In this document: piece after piece, positions 22,955-32,473 of the stretch
Layout: each line of letters opens with the position of its first letter
How positions within the stretch are numbered: position 1 is the stretch's first letter
Assembly: GCA_944385365.1 (NCBI GenBank)
Contig: CALWWW010000008.1
Coordinates: 1 to 64,000, forward strand
DNA from: an uncultured Oscillospiraceae bacterium
Lineage (GTDB): Bacteria; Bacillota; Clostridia; Oscillospirales; Oscillospiraceae
DNA length: 64,000 nt
Direction: 5' to 3'
Made by a program: the position numbers and the translations under genes
The notes under the pieces: generated by a model
The model's input: only the letters and a program-made list of their open reading frames with translations
Databases searched by the model: none
What the model was told of the DNA's origin: nothing

Positions 22955-25390
22955 TCACTGGCGCAGACCGGCCCGGTCGCCGCCGGATTCCGGCACCGGC
23001 AGGGGCAGCTCCTTGGCAGGCTGGGGCTCCGGTTCCGGCTCCGTGGGGACGTCGTCCTTGCGGCAGGGTCCGAAATCCAGCGCCGCCTCAATGACGGCGT
23101 CCACATGGCGGACGGTGATAAAGTTCAGCGCCTTGCGCACCGTCTGGTCGATTTCCTCCAGGTCCTTCTCGTTGGCGGCGGGGATGATGACGGTCTTGAC
23201 GCCGTGGCGCAGGGCCGCCATGGTCTTCTCCTTCAATCCGCCGATGGCCAGCACCCGGCCCCGGATGGAAATTTCACCCGTCATGGCAATATCGCGGCGG
23301 ACCGTGGCCCCGGTCAGGGCCGACACCATGGCCGTGCAGACGGTGATACCCGCCGAAGGGCCGTCCTTGGGCACCGCGCCCTCGGGGAAATGGACGTGGA
23401 TATCCTTGGTCTGGTAGAAATCCGGGGCAATGCCGAACTTGGCGGCACGGGACCGGATATAGCTCATGGCGGCATGGGCCGACTCCTTCATGACATCGCC
23501 CAGGTTGCCGGTGAGCTCCAGCTTGCCGGTGCCGTCCACCACGTTGACCTCCACCTCCAGCGTCTCGCCGCCGACGGAGGTCCAGGCCAGCCCCGTCACC
23601 AGACCAACCTGGTCGGTGGTGGGCTTTTCATCGGGCAAATACCGGCGGACACCGAGAAACTCCTCCAGATTGGACCCGGTCACGGTAATGCGCTTGGGGG
23701 CGTTGTCGGAGACGAACCGCATATCGGCCTTGCGGCAGATGGCGGCCAGCTGCCGTTCCAGGTTCCGGACGCCGGATTCCCTGGTGTAGCAGGTGATGGT
23801 CTCCCGGATGGCCTCGTCGGTGACCCGCAGCTGCTGCTTGGTCAGGCCATGGCGGGCCATGACCTTGGGCAGCAGATGGTCCTTGGCAATGCGCAGCTTT
23901 TCCTCGTCGGTGTAGGAGCTGAGCTCGATGACCTCCATACGGTCCAGCAGGGGCCGGGGCACCGTATCCAAAGTATTGGCCGTGGTGATGAACATGCACT
24001 CCGACAGGTCGAAAGGCAATTCGATATAATGGTCCCGGAACGTGCCGTTCTGCTCGCTGTCCAGGACCTCCAGCAGTGCCGCCGACGGGTCGCCCTTGTA
24101 ATCGGCGCCCATCTTGTCGATCTCGTCCAGGAGCATCAGGGGATTGCGGGTACCAGCCTGCAAAATGCCGTTGATGATGCGGCCCGGCATGGCGCCGATA
24201 TACGTTTTCCGGTGGCCGCGGATGTCGGCCTCGTCATGGACGCCGCCCAGGGAAATCCGGGCCAGCTTCCGGTTCAGGCTCTTGGCGATGGACATGGCAA
24301 TGGACGTTTTACCGGTGCCGGGAGGGCCCACCAGACAGATGATCTGTCCCGGCAGCTCCGGGGCCATCTTCTTGACGGCCAGCACCTCCAGAACCCGCTC
24401 CTTCACCTTGTCCAGGCCGAAATGGTCGTGGTCCAGCAGCTTTTTGGCCGCTTTCACGTCCACCCGCTCCTTGGTGCGCTCGTTCCAGGGCAGCTCCAGG
24501 CAGATGTCCAGATAGTTGCGGATGACGGCGGCCTCCGAGGAGCCGCCGGGCTGACGGGCCAGCCGCTGGACCTCCTTGTGGAGCTTCTTGTCCACCTCTT
24601 CCGGCAGCTTGAGGGCCTCGATGCGCTCCTCGTACTCGAGAATCTCGCTGTCCTCGTCGTCCCCCAGCTCCCGCCGCAGGACCTTCATCTGCTCCCGGAT
24701 ATAGTATTCCTTCTGGCTGCGGTTGACGCTCTCCTGGACCTTCTCCTGGAGCTCGTTTTCCAGCCGCAGAACCTCGATTTCCTTGGCCAGCATGGCGCTG
24801 ATGACGGCGGCCCGCTTGGTGGGGACCAGCTGTTCCAGAACCCGCTGCTTGTCGCTGTAGGAAATGGAAGCGTTCTGGGCGGCAAAGTCCGCCACATAGC
24901 TCAAATCCTCCGAGGCAAACACCTGGTGCAGCCCCTCCTGGACCGACTTGGGCGTCAGCTCCAGGAACTGGTCGAACAGCTGCAAACACTGGCGCAGCAG
25001 CGCTTCGCTGCGGACGGCATCGGGGTTGTACTTGCCGTCGGGCAGCAGCTCCACCCGGCCCCGGAAAAAGGGCTCCTCCTGAATCCACTGGGTCACATGG
25101 GCCCGGTATTCGCCCTCCACCAGAATGCGCACCGTGTCGCCGGGCAGCTTCAATACCTGGCGGATATGGGCCACGGTGCCGATCTCGTAGAGGTCGTCCA
25201 TGGAAGGCTCGTCGGTGGCCACGTTCTTTTGGGCAACGAGGAAAATCTCCTGGTTGGTCCGCATGGCCTCGTCCACGGCCCGGATGGACTTTTCGCGGCC
25301 CACGTCGAAGTGGACCAGCATTTTGGGAAATACACACAGTCCGCGCAGCGCCAGCACCGGCAGCCGCTCAGACAGAATGATGTCGTTCAT
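22955..25390 (-). CDS. lon: ATP-dependent protease Lon
   Basis: 811-residue LonA. N-terminal substrate-binding domain and coiled coil (1-310), AAA+ module with Walker A GPPGTGKT (about 354-361) and Walker B LLDEIDKM, then the Ser-Lys protease domain with PKDGPSAG (catalytic Ser near 679) and the Lys about 43 residues later. The C-terminus carries a Pro/Glu-rich extension (PTEPEPEPQPAK) after the protease domain that is not part of the core fold. Degrades misfolded and regulatory proteins in the cytosol. AAAGGAGAG precedes the start. It is separated from clpX by a strong terminator-like hairpin. Confidence 0.97.
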   Translation of the reverse strand: MNDIILSERLPVLALRGLCVFPKMLVHFDVGREKSIRAVDEAMRTNQEIFLVAQKNVATDEPSMDDLYEIGTVAHIRQVLKLPGDTVRILVEGEYRAHVTQWIQEEPFFRGRVELLPDGKYNPDAVRSEALLRQCLQLFDQFLELTPKSVQEGLHQVFASEDLSYVADFAAQNASISYSDKQRVLEQLVPTKRAAVISAMLAKEIEVLRLENELQEKVQESVNRSQKEYYIREQMKVLRRELGDDEDSEILEYEERIEALKLPEEVDKKLHKEVQRLARQPGGSSEAAVIRNYLDICLELPWNERTKERVDVKAAKKLLDHDHFGLDKVKERVLEVLAVKKMAPELPGQIICLVGPPGTGKTSIAMSIAKSLNRKLARISLGGVHDEADIRGHRKTYIGAMPGRIINGILQAGTRNPLMLLDEIDKMGADYKGDPSAALLEVLDSEQNGTFRDHYIELPFDLSECMFITTANTLDTVPRPLLDRMEVIELSSYTDEEKLRIAKDHLLPKVMARHGLTKQQLRVTDEAIRETITCYTRESGVRNLERQLAAICRKADMRFVSDNAPKRITVTGSNLEEFLGVRRYLPDEKPTTDQVGLVTGLAWTSVGGETLEVEVNVVDGTGKLELTGNLGDVMKESAHAAMSYIRSRAAKFGIAPDFYQTKDIHVHFPEGAVPKDGPSAGITVCTAMVSALTGATVRRDIAMTGEISIRGRVLAIGGLKEKTMAALRHGVKTVIIPAANEKDLEEIDQTVRKALNFITVRHVDAVIEAALDFGPCRKDDVPTEPEPEPQPAKELPLPVPESGGDRAGLRQ

Positions 25391-25432
25391 GGTTACACTC
25401 TCCTTTCCGGGGAATCCTCCGCGGAAATTGAC

Positions 25433-25458
25433 AAAAGGGGGCCGTTTGGCCCCCTTTT
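25433..25458 (-). terminator. Terminator between clpX and lon
   Basis: AAAAGGGGGCC / GGCCCCCTTTT around GTTT, symmetric and therefore possibly bidirectional. On the minus strand it follows clpX and precedes lon, so lon likely has its own promoter or depends on read-through. Confidence 0.8.
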
Positions 25459-25526
25459 ATGGCAAGTATTGGGCCGTCGGGGGGTTCTCCGTCGGGCTTG
25501 CGCCGCCATCGGGGCCCATGGCCCGA

Positions 25527-26801
25527 TTACGACGCGTCGGCAGAGCCGGCCTCCGGCAGCACGGCCCGCTCGTCCCGGAACTCCTGGGGCTTGGCGCCGT
25601 TGCGGACGCTGTCCGCCGTCACCAGAACCCGTGTAATGGTGGGGTCCGAGGGAATCTCGTACATGATACCGGTCATGACGCCTTCCAGGATGGCCCGCAG
25701 GCCGCGGGCGCCGATTTGCCGTTCCATGGCCTTTTCGGCCACGGCCTCCAACGCCTCCTGCTCAAAGTTCAGCTCCACATGATCGTATTCCAGGAGCTTG
25801 GCGTACTGCTTGCACAGGGCGTTCTTGGGCTCCGTGAGAATCTTGATCAAATCCTCCTTCTGGAGGCTCTGCAGGCTGGTGATCACCGGCAGACGGCCCA
25901 CCAGTTCGGGAATGATGCCGAATTTCAGCAGATCATGGGGCTGCACCTCCCGGAACAGTTCGCCCACATCCCGGTTCTTCTTGCTCTTGACCTCGCCGCC
26001 AAAGCCGATGGAGCTGCGGTCGGTACGGCGGCCGATGATCTTGTCGAGACCGTCGAAGGCGCCGCCGCAGATGAAGAGAATATTGGAGGTGTCGATCTGG
26101 ATGAACTCCTGCTGGGGGTGCTTACGGCCGCCCTGGGGCGGCACATTGGCCACGGTGCCCTCCAGAATCTTCAAAAGGGCCTGCTGGACGCCTTCGCCGG
26201 ACACGTCGCGGGTGATGGACGTGTTTTCGCTCTTGCGGGCGATCTTGTCCATCTCGTCGATATAGATAATGCCCCGCTGGGCCAGTTCCACATCGAAATC
26301 GGCGGCCTGTAACAGCCGCAGCAGAATGTTCTCCACGTCCTCGCCCACGTAACCGGCCTCGGTGAGGGTGGTGGCGTCGGCGATGGCAAAGGGCACGTTG
26401 AGAATCTTGGCCAGGGTCTGGGCAAAGAGGGTCTTGCCGCTGCCCGTGGGACCGATGAGCAGAATGTTGCTCTTCTGCAATTCCACATCGGAGGCGCTGC
26501 TCTCGAAGTAGATGCGCTTATAGTGGTTGTAGACGGCCACCGACAGGGCCACCTTGGCCTCGTCCTGTCCGATGATATAGCCGTCCATATATTCCTTGAT
26601 CTCTTTGGGCGTGGGCAGCTTCTCCGGCAGCACCATCTGGTGGTCCGCTTCGTCCACCATCTCGTCGTGCAGAATGCTGGAGCACAGCTCGATGCATTCA
26701 TTGCAGATATAGACGTTGGGGCCGGCGATCAGCCGCACCACCTGATCCTGGGTCTTGCCGCAAAAGCTGCAGCGAACGCTGCGCTCGTCGTTGCGCGCCA
26801 A
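25527..26801 (-). CDS. clpX: ClpX unfoldase of the ClpXP protease
   Basis: 424 residues. N-terminal zinc domain with C11, C14, C33 and C36, AAA+ domain with Walker A GPTGSGKT (117-124), Walker B IYIDEMDK, pore loop GYVGED and the ClpP-docking IGF-type loop (SSIGFGG). Feeds proteins to ClpP, encoded next. The gene begins 75 bp after the clpP stop; the tig-clpP-clpX-lon-engB order is classic. Confidence 0.97.
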   Translation of the reverse strand: MARNDERSVRCSFCGKTQDQVVRLIAGPNVYICNECIELCSSILHDEMVDEADHQMVLPEKLPTPKEIKEYMDGYIIGQDEAKVALSVAVYNHYKRIYFESSASDVELQKSNILLIGPTGSGKTLFAQTLAKILNVPFAIADATTLTEAGYVGEDVENILLRLLQAADFDVELAQRGIIYIDEMDKIARKSENTSITRDVSGEGVQQALLKILEGTVANVPPQGGRKHPQQEFIQIDTSNILFICGGAFDGLDKIIGRRTDRSSIGFGGEVKSKKNRDVGELFREVQPHDLLKFGIIPELVGRLPVITSLQSLQKEDLIKILTEPKNALCKQYAKLLEYDHVELNFEQEALEAVAEKAMERQIGARGLRAILEGVMTGIMYEIPSDPTITRVLVTADSVRNGAKPQEFRDERAVLPEAGSADAS

Positions 26802-26876
26802 TGGAATGCCTCCTTCTGTCTGTTCAAAAACCGACTTCGGCGCATCAGACGGCTGTCCGATGCGCCTTGGCCGTTG

Positions 26877-27461
26877 TTACCGTTTGGGGTATACGATCTT
26901 GTCGATGAGACCGTATTCCACGGCCTCCTCGGCGGGCATAAAGTTGTCGCGCTCGGTGTCGATGGCGATCTGCTCAATGCTCTTGCCGGTGTTCTCCGAG
27001 AGGATCTTGTTGAGCTTCTCCCGGGTCCGCAGCATCCACTCGGCCTGGATTTTGATGTCCGAGGCCTGGCCCCGGGCGCCGCCGGAGGGCTGATGGATCA
27101 TGATTTCGGCGTTGGGCAGGGCCATGCGCTTGCCCTTGGCGCCGGCGGACAGCAGGAACGCGCCCATGCTGGCGGCCATGCCGATGCAGATGGTGGAAAC
27201 GTCGCATTTGACGTAATTCATCGTATCGTAGATGGCCATACCGGCTGTGACGGAGCCGCCGGGGGAATTGATATAGAACTGAATATCCTTATCGGGGTCC
27301 TGGGCCTCCAGATACAGCATCTGGGCGACGATCAGGCTGGCGGTCGTGTCGTTGACCTCCTCGGAAAGCATCACGATGCGGTCGTTGAGCAGCCGGGAAA
27401 AAATATCATAGGACCGCTCGCCGCGGCTGGTCTGCTCCACGACATAGGGAACTAGGCTCAT
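26877..27461 (-). CDS. clpP: ClpP serine protease subunit
   Basis: 194 residues from MSLVPYVV, preceded by AAAGGAG; the start further upstream lacks a ribosome site. Catalytic triad S98 (GMAASMGAF), H123 (MIHQPSGG) and D172 (TERDNF) at canonical numbers. Forms the tetradecameric chamber for ClpX. No CtsR-type operator is visible upstream, so heat regulation by CtsR is not supported here. Confidence 0.97.
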   Translation of the reverse strand: MSLVPYVVEQTSRGERSYDIFSRLLNDRIVMLSEEVNDTTASLIVAQMLYLEAQDPDKDIQFYINSPGGSVTAGMAIYDTMNYVKCDVSTICIGMAASMGAFLLSAGAKGKRMALPNAEIMIHQPSGGARGQASDIKIQAEWMLRTREKLNKILSENTGKSIEQIAIDTERDNFMPAEEAVEYGLIDKIVYPKR

Positions 27462-27515
27462 GGGGTTACTGTCTCCTTTCGTTGGATGAAACATTCTAAC
27501 CGCCTGACCGGAAAA

Positions 27516-28958
27516 TTATTCCTCGGTCTTGGTCTCCGTCTCGGCCTTCTTGCGGGTGGTGCGCTTCTTGGGCTTCTCCTCGCCCTCGGCGGCCTCGGCG
27601 GTCTCTTCGGCCTTCTTCTTGGTGGTGCGCTTCTTGGCGGGCTTCTTCTCAGCCTCGCCCTCGGCGGTCTCCTCGGCGGCCTTGGGAGCCACGGCCACGG
27701 CGCTGTCGGCAATCAGGCGGACGGCCTTGCGGGTGGCCAGATCAATCTTCAGGCTCTCCACGGGCAGAGCGGCCTTGACCTTCTCCAGCTCCATGGAATA
27801 CTGCTCGGCCAGGGAAGCGTACTCGGCCTCGATCTCCTCCTCGGAGACCTCGATCTTCTCCTCTTCCACGATCTGGCTCAGGAGCACATTGGCGCGGACG
27901 GTCTTCTCAGCCATGGGACGCATGTTGGCGCGCAGGCCGTTCAGGTCGCCGCCCATCATCTTGGCGTAGTCCTCCATCTTCATGCCGCTGGCCTGCAGCT
28001 GGTAGCCGAACTGCTCCATCTGCTTGTCCACCTGCTCGTCGATCATGCAGGCGGGAATCTCGCAGGTCATGTTGTCGGCGGCCATGGTGACGGCGGTGTT
28101 CTCAAACTCCTGGTTGACGGCACGCTCGCGGTTCTCGGTGAAGCGCTTGCGGATGTCCTCCTTCAGGGCGTCCAGGGTGTCGAACTCGGACACGTCCTTG
28201 GCGAACTCGTCGTCCAGCTCGGGGCGCACGGTCTCCTTGACCTCGTGGATCTTGCACTTGAAGACAGCGGGCTTGCCGGCCAGCTCGGGGGTGTACTGCT
28301 CGGGGAAGGTGACTTCCACGTCCTTCTCCTCGTCGGCCTTGACGCCCACCAGGGCCTCTTCAAAGCCGGGGATGAACTGATGGGAGCCCAGCTTCAGGAT
28401 GTGGCCCTCAGCCTTGCCGCCCTCGAAGGGCTTGCCGTCCACAAAGCCCTCGAAGTCGAAGACCAGGGTATCGCCCATTTCGGCAGCGCGGTCCACGGTG
28501 GAGATGCGGGCGTTGCGCTCGGCCATGCGGTCCAGCTCGGCGGCAACCTCCTCGTCGGTGACGTTGACCTCAGCCTTGGGAACCTCCAGGCCCTTGTACT
28601 GGCCCAGGGTCACTTCGGGATACAGAGCGGTTTCGATGGTCAGAACGACGGTGCCGTCCTCTTCCTTGTTCAGGTCGATAACGGAGGGCATGCCCACAGC
28701 GTTCAGCTTCTGCTCCACAACGGCCTTCTCGTAAATCTCGGGGAACAGCTCGTTGACGGCGTCCTCAAAGAACACCTCGGCGCCGTACATACCCTCGATG
28801 ACCTTGCGGGGGGCCTTGCCCTTGCGGAAGCCGGGGATGGCGATGTGCTTGCGGTTCTTCAGATAGGCCTTGTTGAGGCCGTTCTCAAAGGTATCCTTGG
28901 CAATCGCAATCACGATTTTGGCATTGCCGTTCTCTTTCTCAACGCTCTTTACGTTCAT
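27516..28958 (-). CDS. tig: Trigger factor with lysine/alanine-rich tail
   Basis: Ribosome-bound chaperone and peptidyl-prolyl isomerase. 480 residues, about 45 longer than usual. The ribosome-binding signature GFRKGKAPRKVIE is at about 44-56, the FKBP domain at about 160-245 (GDTLVFDFEGFVDG), then the helical C-terminal chaperone domain. The extra C-terminus, from about residue 437, contains KKPAKKRTTKKK and KPKKRTTRKK separated by acidic stretches, similar to histone H1-like low-complexity tails. Codon use there is like the rest of the gene, so it is probably real. Followed 54 bp later by clpP. Confidence 0.95.
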   Translation of the reverse strand: MNVKSVEKENGNAKIVIAIAKDTFENGLNKAYLKNRKHIAIPGFRKGKAPRKVIEGMYGAEVFFEDAVNELFPEIYEKAVVEQKLNAVGMPSVIDLNKEEDGTVVLTIETALYPEVTLGQYKGLEVPKAEVNVTDEEVAAELDRMAERNARISTVDRAAEMGDTLVFDFEGFVDGKPFEGGKAEGHILKLGSHQFIPGFEEALVGVKADEEKDVEVTFPEQYTPELAGKPAVFKCKIHEVKETVRPELDDEFAKDVSEFDTLDALKEDIRKRFTENRERAVNQEFENTAVTMAADNMTCEIPACMIDEQVDKQMEQFGYQLQASGMKMEDYAKMMGGDLNGLRANMRPMAEKTVRANVLLSQIVEEEKIEVSEEEIEAEYASLAEQYSMELEKVKAALPVESLKIDLATRKAVRLIADSAVAVAPKAAEETAEGEAEKKPAKKRTTKKKAEETAEAAEGEEKPKKRTTRKKAETETKTEE

Positions 28959-29026
28959 TGGTGTATTCCTCCTATGTGGTGGGCTGCCGGTGGGCAGCCA
29001 TATTGCACCGAATTATATGCCGTACT

Positions 29027-29055
29027 ATTCTAGCAGAAATCCCGGCGCATTTCCA
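29027..29055 (-). promoter_or_regulatory. Putative tig promoter
   Basis: Minus strand TGGAAA, 17-bp spacer, TAGAAT, about 70 bp upstream of the tig start codon. Confidence 0.45.
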
Positions 29056-29110
29056 CTGTTTTTTTCAACATTTCCCGGTTTTCCGAAAAAAACCGGCCAT
29101 TCCACCGCCG

Positions 29111-29797
29111 TCAGCGGAGTTTTTGGGGGGTGAAGTTTACATAATCTGCCGCCAGCAGCCGGTAGGCGATGCCGTCCACGTCTCCCTCCACAGCCAGACG
29201 GTGGGACGGGCCGTGGAGATGGCCGTAGCAGCACTCCCGGACGCCGTAGCGGTGGAGCAGGTCCAGAATCTCCGGGCAGCGGTAGCCCCGGTACAGGGGC
29301 GGATAATGGAGGAAGCAGAGTTTCTCCTTCTCCCCCGCCGCTTTCAGCGACGCTTCCAGCCGCAGAACCTCCCGGTTGTAGACCTTTTCATTGTGGGTGC
29401 CCTCGTTGTCCTCTTCAAAAAACCAGCCGCGGGAGCCGCAGAGGGCCACATCCTCATAATAGAGACAGTTGTTGTGGAGCAGTTCCATGTTGGTGAAGCC
29501 GTGGGCCTCGCAGAACTGGCGGAACTTGTTAGCCGTGGACCACCAGTAATCGTGGTTCCCCTTGAGAAGAATTTTCCGGCCGGGAATCTCGTTGACAAAG
29601 GCAAAATCCGCGGCGGCGGCTTCCAGGCCCAGGGCCCAGCTGATATCGCCCAGGAGCACGGTGGTGTCGTCGGGTCCGATGACGGACAATCCCTGCCGCA
29701 GCTTGTCCATATAACCCACCCATGCGCCGCCGAAGATATCCATGGGTTTGTCGGCGCCCAGACACAGGTGCAGGTCGCCCATGGCGTAGAGGGCCAT
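29111..29797 (-). CDS. Calcineurin-like metallophosphoesterase
   Basis: 228 residues. Motifs of the two-metal phosphoesterase fold: GDLHL (7-11), LLGDISW (about 49-55), KGNHDYWW (about 77-84), and the C-terminal CYGHLHG (about 195-201). Cytosolic, no signal peptide. The substrate cannot be told from sequence. The start overlaps the thrC stop by one base (TAATG), so the two are translationally coupled, although no metabolic link is obvious. Confidence 0.88.
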   Translation of the reverse strand: MALYAMGDLHLCLGADKPMDIFGGAWVGYMDKLRQGLSVIGPDDTTVLLGDISWALGLEAAAADFAFVNEIPGRKILLKGNHDYWWSTANKFRQFCEAHGFTNMELLHNNCLYYEDVALCGSRGWFFEEDNEGTHNEKVYNREVLRLEASLKAAGEKEKLCFLHYPPLYRGYRCPEILDLLHRYGVRECCYGHLHGPSHRLAVEGDVDGIAYRLLAADYVNFTPQKLR

Positions 29798-31284
29798 TAC
29801 ACAAGGGCCTCCCGGACCACGTCGGTCATCTGCTGCTTCTCCACCACCTGGTCGAAGCGGCAGGCCTTGCCCTTGAGACCGGCCAGGGGCGCGGGGGCCG
29901 CCTTGCCGGAAACCTCCGCCAGCTGGTCGAGAATTTCCACGCCGCCCCGCTGGTCGGTGACGCCCAGAGCCGTCAGGACGCTGTCACAGAACTTGAAGGG
30001 GCTGGCCGTGGACACCACCACCGTGGGGGTGGCGTCGCCGGTGGCGGCCCGATGGTCCATCATCACCGTGTAGGCCACGGCGGTGTGGGTGTCCATCAGG
30101 TACCTGCCATGGCCGAAGACCTTGCCGATGGCGTTGGTGGTGCGCTCGTCGTCGCAGAAGCCGCAGAGGAAATTATCCTGGATTTTTTCCAGCATATCCT
30201 TGGAGACCTCATAGCGGCCCGTCTGGTTCAGCTGCTCCATGTAGCCCCGGACCTCGGCATCAGAACCGCTGAGCAGGTACAGCAGCCGCTCCAGGTTGGA
30301 GGAAATGAGGATATCCATGGAGGGAGAGATCGTATTGTGGAACGGACGGTTCCGGTCATAGATACCGGTGCGGATAAAGTCCGTCAGGACGTTATTGGCA
30401 TTGGAAGCGCAGAGCAGCTTGTCGATGGGCACACCCATGCGCTTGGCGTAGTAACCGGCCAGAATGTTGCCGAAGTTGCCGGTGGGGACGCAGAAATTGA
30501 TCTTGTCGCCCATCTGAATGTCGCCGCGCTTGACCAGCTCGGCATAGGTGGCCACATAGTAGACAATCTGCGGCAGAACGCGGCCCCAGTTGATGGAGTT
30601 GGCCGAGGACAGGAAATAGCCGCGGCCTGCCAGCTCCGCCCGCAGGGCTTCGTCGGAGAAAATCCGCTTGACGCCGGTCTGGGCGTCGTCGAAGTTGCCC
30701 ACCACGGCGCACACATCGACGTTGCTGCCCTCCTGGGTCACCATTTGCAGCTGCTGAATCTCGGAGACGCCGTCCTTGGGATAGAACACCATAATCCGGG
30801 TGCCGTCCACGTCGCGGAAGCCCTCCAGGGCCGCCTTGCCGGTGTCGCCGGAGGTGGCCACCAGGATGCAGGCGGTCTTCTCCTCGCCGGTCTTACGGAG
30901 GGATGCCGTCAGCAGATAGGGCAGCATCTGCAAGGCCATGTCCTTAAAGGCGCAGGTGGGACCGTGCCACAGCTCCAGAAAATGGGTCTTGTGGTGGGTG
31001 GAGTAGATGGGCGTCACCGCCGCGTCGTCAAACTTGCCGGGGACGGCGTAGGCCTTGGCGGCGTACTCCGCCAGCTCCTCCTCGGTGAATTCGTCCAGAT
31101 AGGCTTTCATGACCTTGACAGCCCGCTGCTGATAGGTCATGCCCACCAGGTCCTGCAAGTCCTGGGTGGTGAGCGCCGGAATGGTCTCGGGCAGAAACAG
31201 GCCGCCGTCGCGGCTCAGGCCCTGGACAATGGCCTGGGCGGCGGAGTAGCGGAGGGAGGAATCTCTGGTGCTGATGTACTGCAT
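29797..31284 (-). CDS. thrC: Threonine synthase
   Basis: PLP enzyme converting O-phosphohomoserine to threonine. 495 residues, the long form typical of this Clostridia/proteobacterial type. N-terminal YISTRD and DGGLFLPE (27-34), the PLP Lys in TCAFKDMA (K114), ATSGDTGKAA near 147-156, and FCVPTGNFGN further on. Of two ATGs six bases apart I prefer the second because GAGG then stands 8 bases away. The structured repeat at 31311-31463 ends 27 bp before the start and would lie in the sense orientation in the mRNA leader. Confidence 0.94.
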   Translation of the reverse strand: MQYISTRDSSLRYSAAQAIVQGLSRDGGLFLPETIPALTTQDLQDLVGMTYQQRAVKVMKAYLDEFTEEELAEYAAKAYAVPGKFDDAAVTPIYSTHHKTHFLELWHGPTCAFKDMALQMLPYLLTASLRKTGEEKTACILVATSGDTGKAALEGFRDVDGTRIMVFYPKDGVSEIQQLQMVTQEGSNVDVCAVVGNFDDAQTGVKRIFSDEALRAELAGRGYFLSSANSINWGRVLPQIVYYVATYAELVKRGDIQMGDKINFCVPTGNFGNILAGYYAKRMGVPIDKLLCASNANNVLTDFIRTGIYDRNRPFHNTISPSMDILISSNLERLLYLLSGSDAEVRGYMEQLNQTGRYEVSKDMLEKIQDNFLCGFCDDERTTNAIGKVFGHGRYLMDTHTAVAYTVMMDHRAATGDATPTVVVSTASPFKFCDSVLTALGVTDQRGGVEILDQLAEVSGKAAPAPLAGLKGKACRFDQVVEKQQMTDVVREALV

Positions 31285-31310
31285 GGTCATTACCTCTATT
31301 TCTTCTGGAC

Positions 31311-31463
31311 AGTCCCACATAATTGTGTCTGCGGTGGTCGCCGGGCCTTTTCCGCCATAGCTGCGGTGCGGCTTCTTGCCATACATCCAGTATGGCTGCG
31401 AATCCACACCTTGCTCTGACGAAAAATTCCTCGCCGACCACTCTTGCCAAATTATGTGGAACT
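31311..31463 (-). repeat. Structured repeat element, copy a (upstream of thrC)
   Basis: 153 bp. On the minus strand it has 14-nt ends AGTTCCACATAATT and AATTATGTGGGACT that pair with one G-U, then TTGGCAAGAG opposite CGCAGACACA, a second stem GTGGTCG/CGACCAC, a third stem GGTGTGGATT/AAGCCGCACC (one mismatch), and the apical hairpin CCATAC-TGGAT-GTATGG. Shares the core but not the stem sequences with copies b and c. Sense to thrC. Confidence 0.8.
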
Positions 31464-31512
31464 ATCCGTATTTATATATTATATCGTGTGTCGCGCTAAT
31501 TTCGTCGAACCC

Positions 31513-31875
31513 TCAGAAGGCGTTCTCCAAATGAATATATTTAGGTCGTTTGGTGTCCAAGCCCTGTGGGGCGTAGACCTCCACCACGTCGAAGCGGGGC
31601 TGCAAGTCCGTTTCCCGCTGGGACAGATACAGCAAAGCCGCGCTGCGGAGCCGTTCCTGTTTGCGGTGGTCCACATACTCCCGTGCCTCGGCAAAGCCGC
31701 TCCCGGCCCGGAGCTTCACTTCCACAAAGACCAAATAGCTCCCCTTTTGGGCAATCAGGTCGATTTCCCCGAAGCGGCACCGGTAGTTGGCCCCCACAAT
31801 CTCATAGCCCTTGTGCCGCAGATAGTCGGCGGCCCGGGCTTCACCCCATGGTCCCAGCAGATTGCTTCGCTTCAT
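31513..31875 (-). CDS. yraN: YraN-family (UPF0102) nuclease-fold protein
   Basis: 120 residues, full family length. The PD-(D/E)XK-like core is visible: GEARAADYL (about 10-18), [11 protein letters not shown] (about 35-45) and LVFVEVKLR (about 48-56), which give the D, E and K metal and catalytic positions. Biochemical role not settled for the family; often next to rnhB, as here. Its start lies 35 bp inside rnhB. Confidence 0.92.
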   Translation of the reverse strand: MKRSNLLGPWGEARAADYLRHKGYEIVGANYRCRFGEIDLIAQKGSYLVFVEVKLRAGSGFAEAREYVDHRKQERLRSAALLYLSQRETDLQPRFDVVEVYAPQGLDTKRPKYIHLENAF

Positions 31876-32473
31876 AGAATTTCTTCAAAAAACTCTGTCG
31901 ATGAATGGGACAGGGTCCAAATTCTTCCAGGGCCGCGTAATGGCGTTTGGTGCCGTAGCCCTTATGGACGGCAAAGCCGTACTGCGGGTATGTACTGTCC
32001 AATTCTTCCATGAGCCGGTCCCGGGTGACCTTGGCCAGAATGGACGCCGCCGCAATGGACGCGCTTTTGCCGTCGCCGCCGACGACGCAGCGGACCGCCA
32101 CGCCCTCGGGACTGGGTTCCCGGTTGCCGTCCACCAGGGCCAGCTGGGGCCGGACGTTCAGGCCGGCAATGGCCTGTTCCATGGCCCGGAAGGTGGCCTG
32201 CAAAATATTGATCTCGTCGATGGTTTTTTCATCCACCAACGCGATGGCGTAGGCCGTGGCCTGTTCCGTAATGAGGTCGTACAGCTCCCGGCGCCTCTTG
32301 TCCGTCAGCTTCTTGGAGTCGTTGAGGCCCGGCAGCTCCAGATGGGGCGGCAGAATCACCGCCGCCGCACAGACCGGTCCGGCCAGGGGCCCCCGGCCCG
32401 CCTCGTCCACACCGCAGACCGTCTCGATGCCTTCGTCAAAACAGCCCTGTTCAATTTCCCATAAATTCGTCAT
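31841..32473 (-). CDS. rnhB: Ribonuclease HII
   Basis: Removes single ribonucleotides and RNA from RNA-DNA hybrids. 210 residues. [13 protein letters not shown] (21-33) provides the first D-E pair, LVDGN near 112-116 the next Asp, and [12 protein letters not shown] near 140-151 the Ser/Asp region. Overlaps yraN by 35 bp at its end and rbgA by four bases at its start, so part of the lepB-rbgA-rnhB-yraN unit seen in many Firmicutes. Confidence 0.95.
   Translation of the reverse strand: MTNLWEIEQGCFDEGIETVCGVDEAGRGPLAGPVCAAAVILPPHLELPGLNDSKKLTDKRRRELYDLITEQATAYAIALVDEKTIDEINILQATFRAMEQAIAGLNVRPQLALVDGNREPSPEGVAVRCVVGGDGKSASIAAASILAKVTRDRLMEELDSTYPQYGFAVHKGYGTKRHYAALEEFGPCPIHRQSFLKKFYEAKQSAGTMG

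Noticed and set aside
22754-25636. 960-codon plus-strand open frame
   Set aside because: Antisense of lon and part of engB, both of which have full motifs and ribosome sites.
31311-31463. Insertion sequence with transposase
   Set aside because: The element is only 153 bp and encodes nothing; the reading frames across it are extensions of thrC and shadows.
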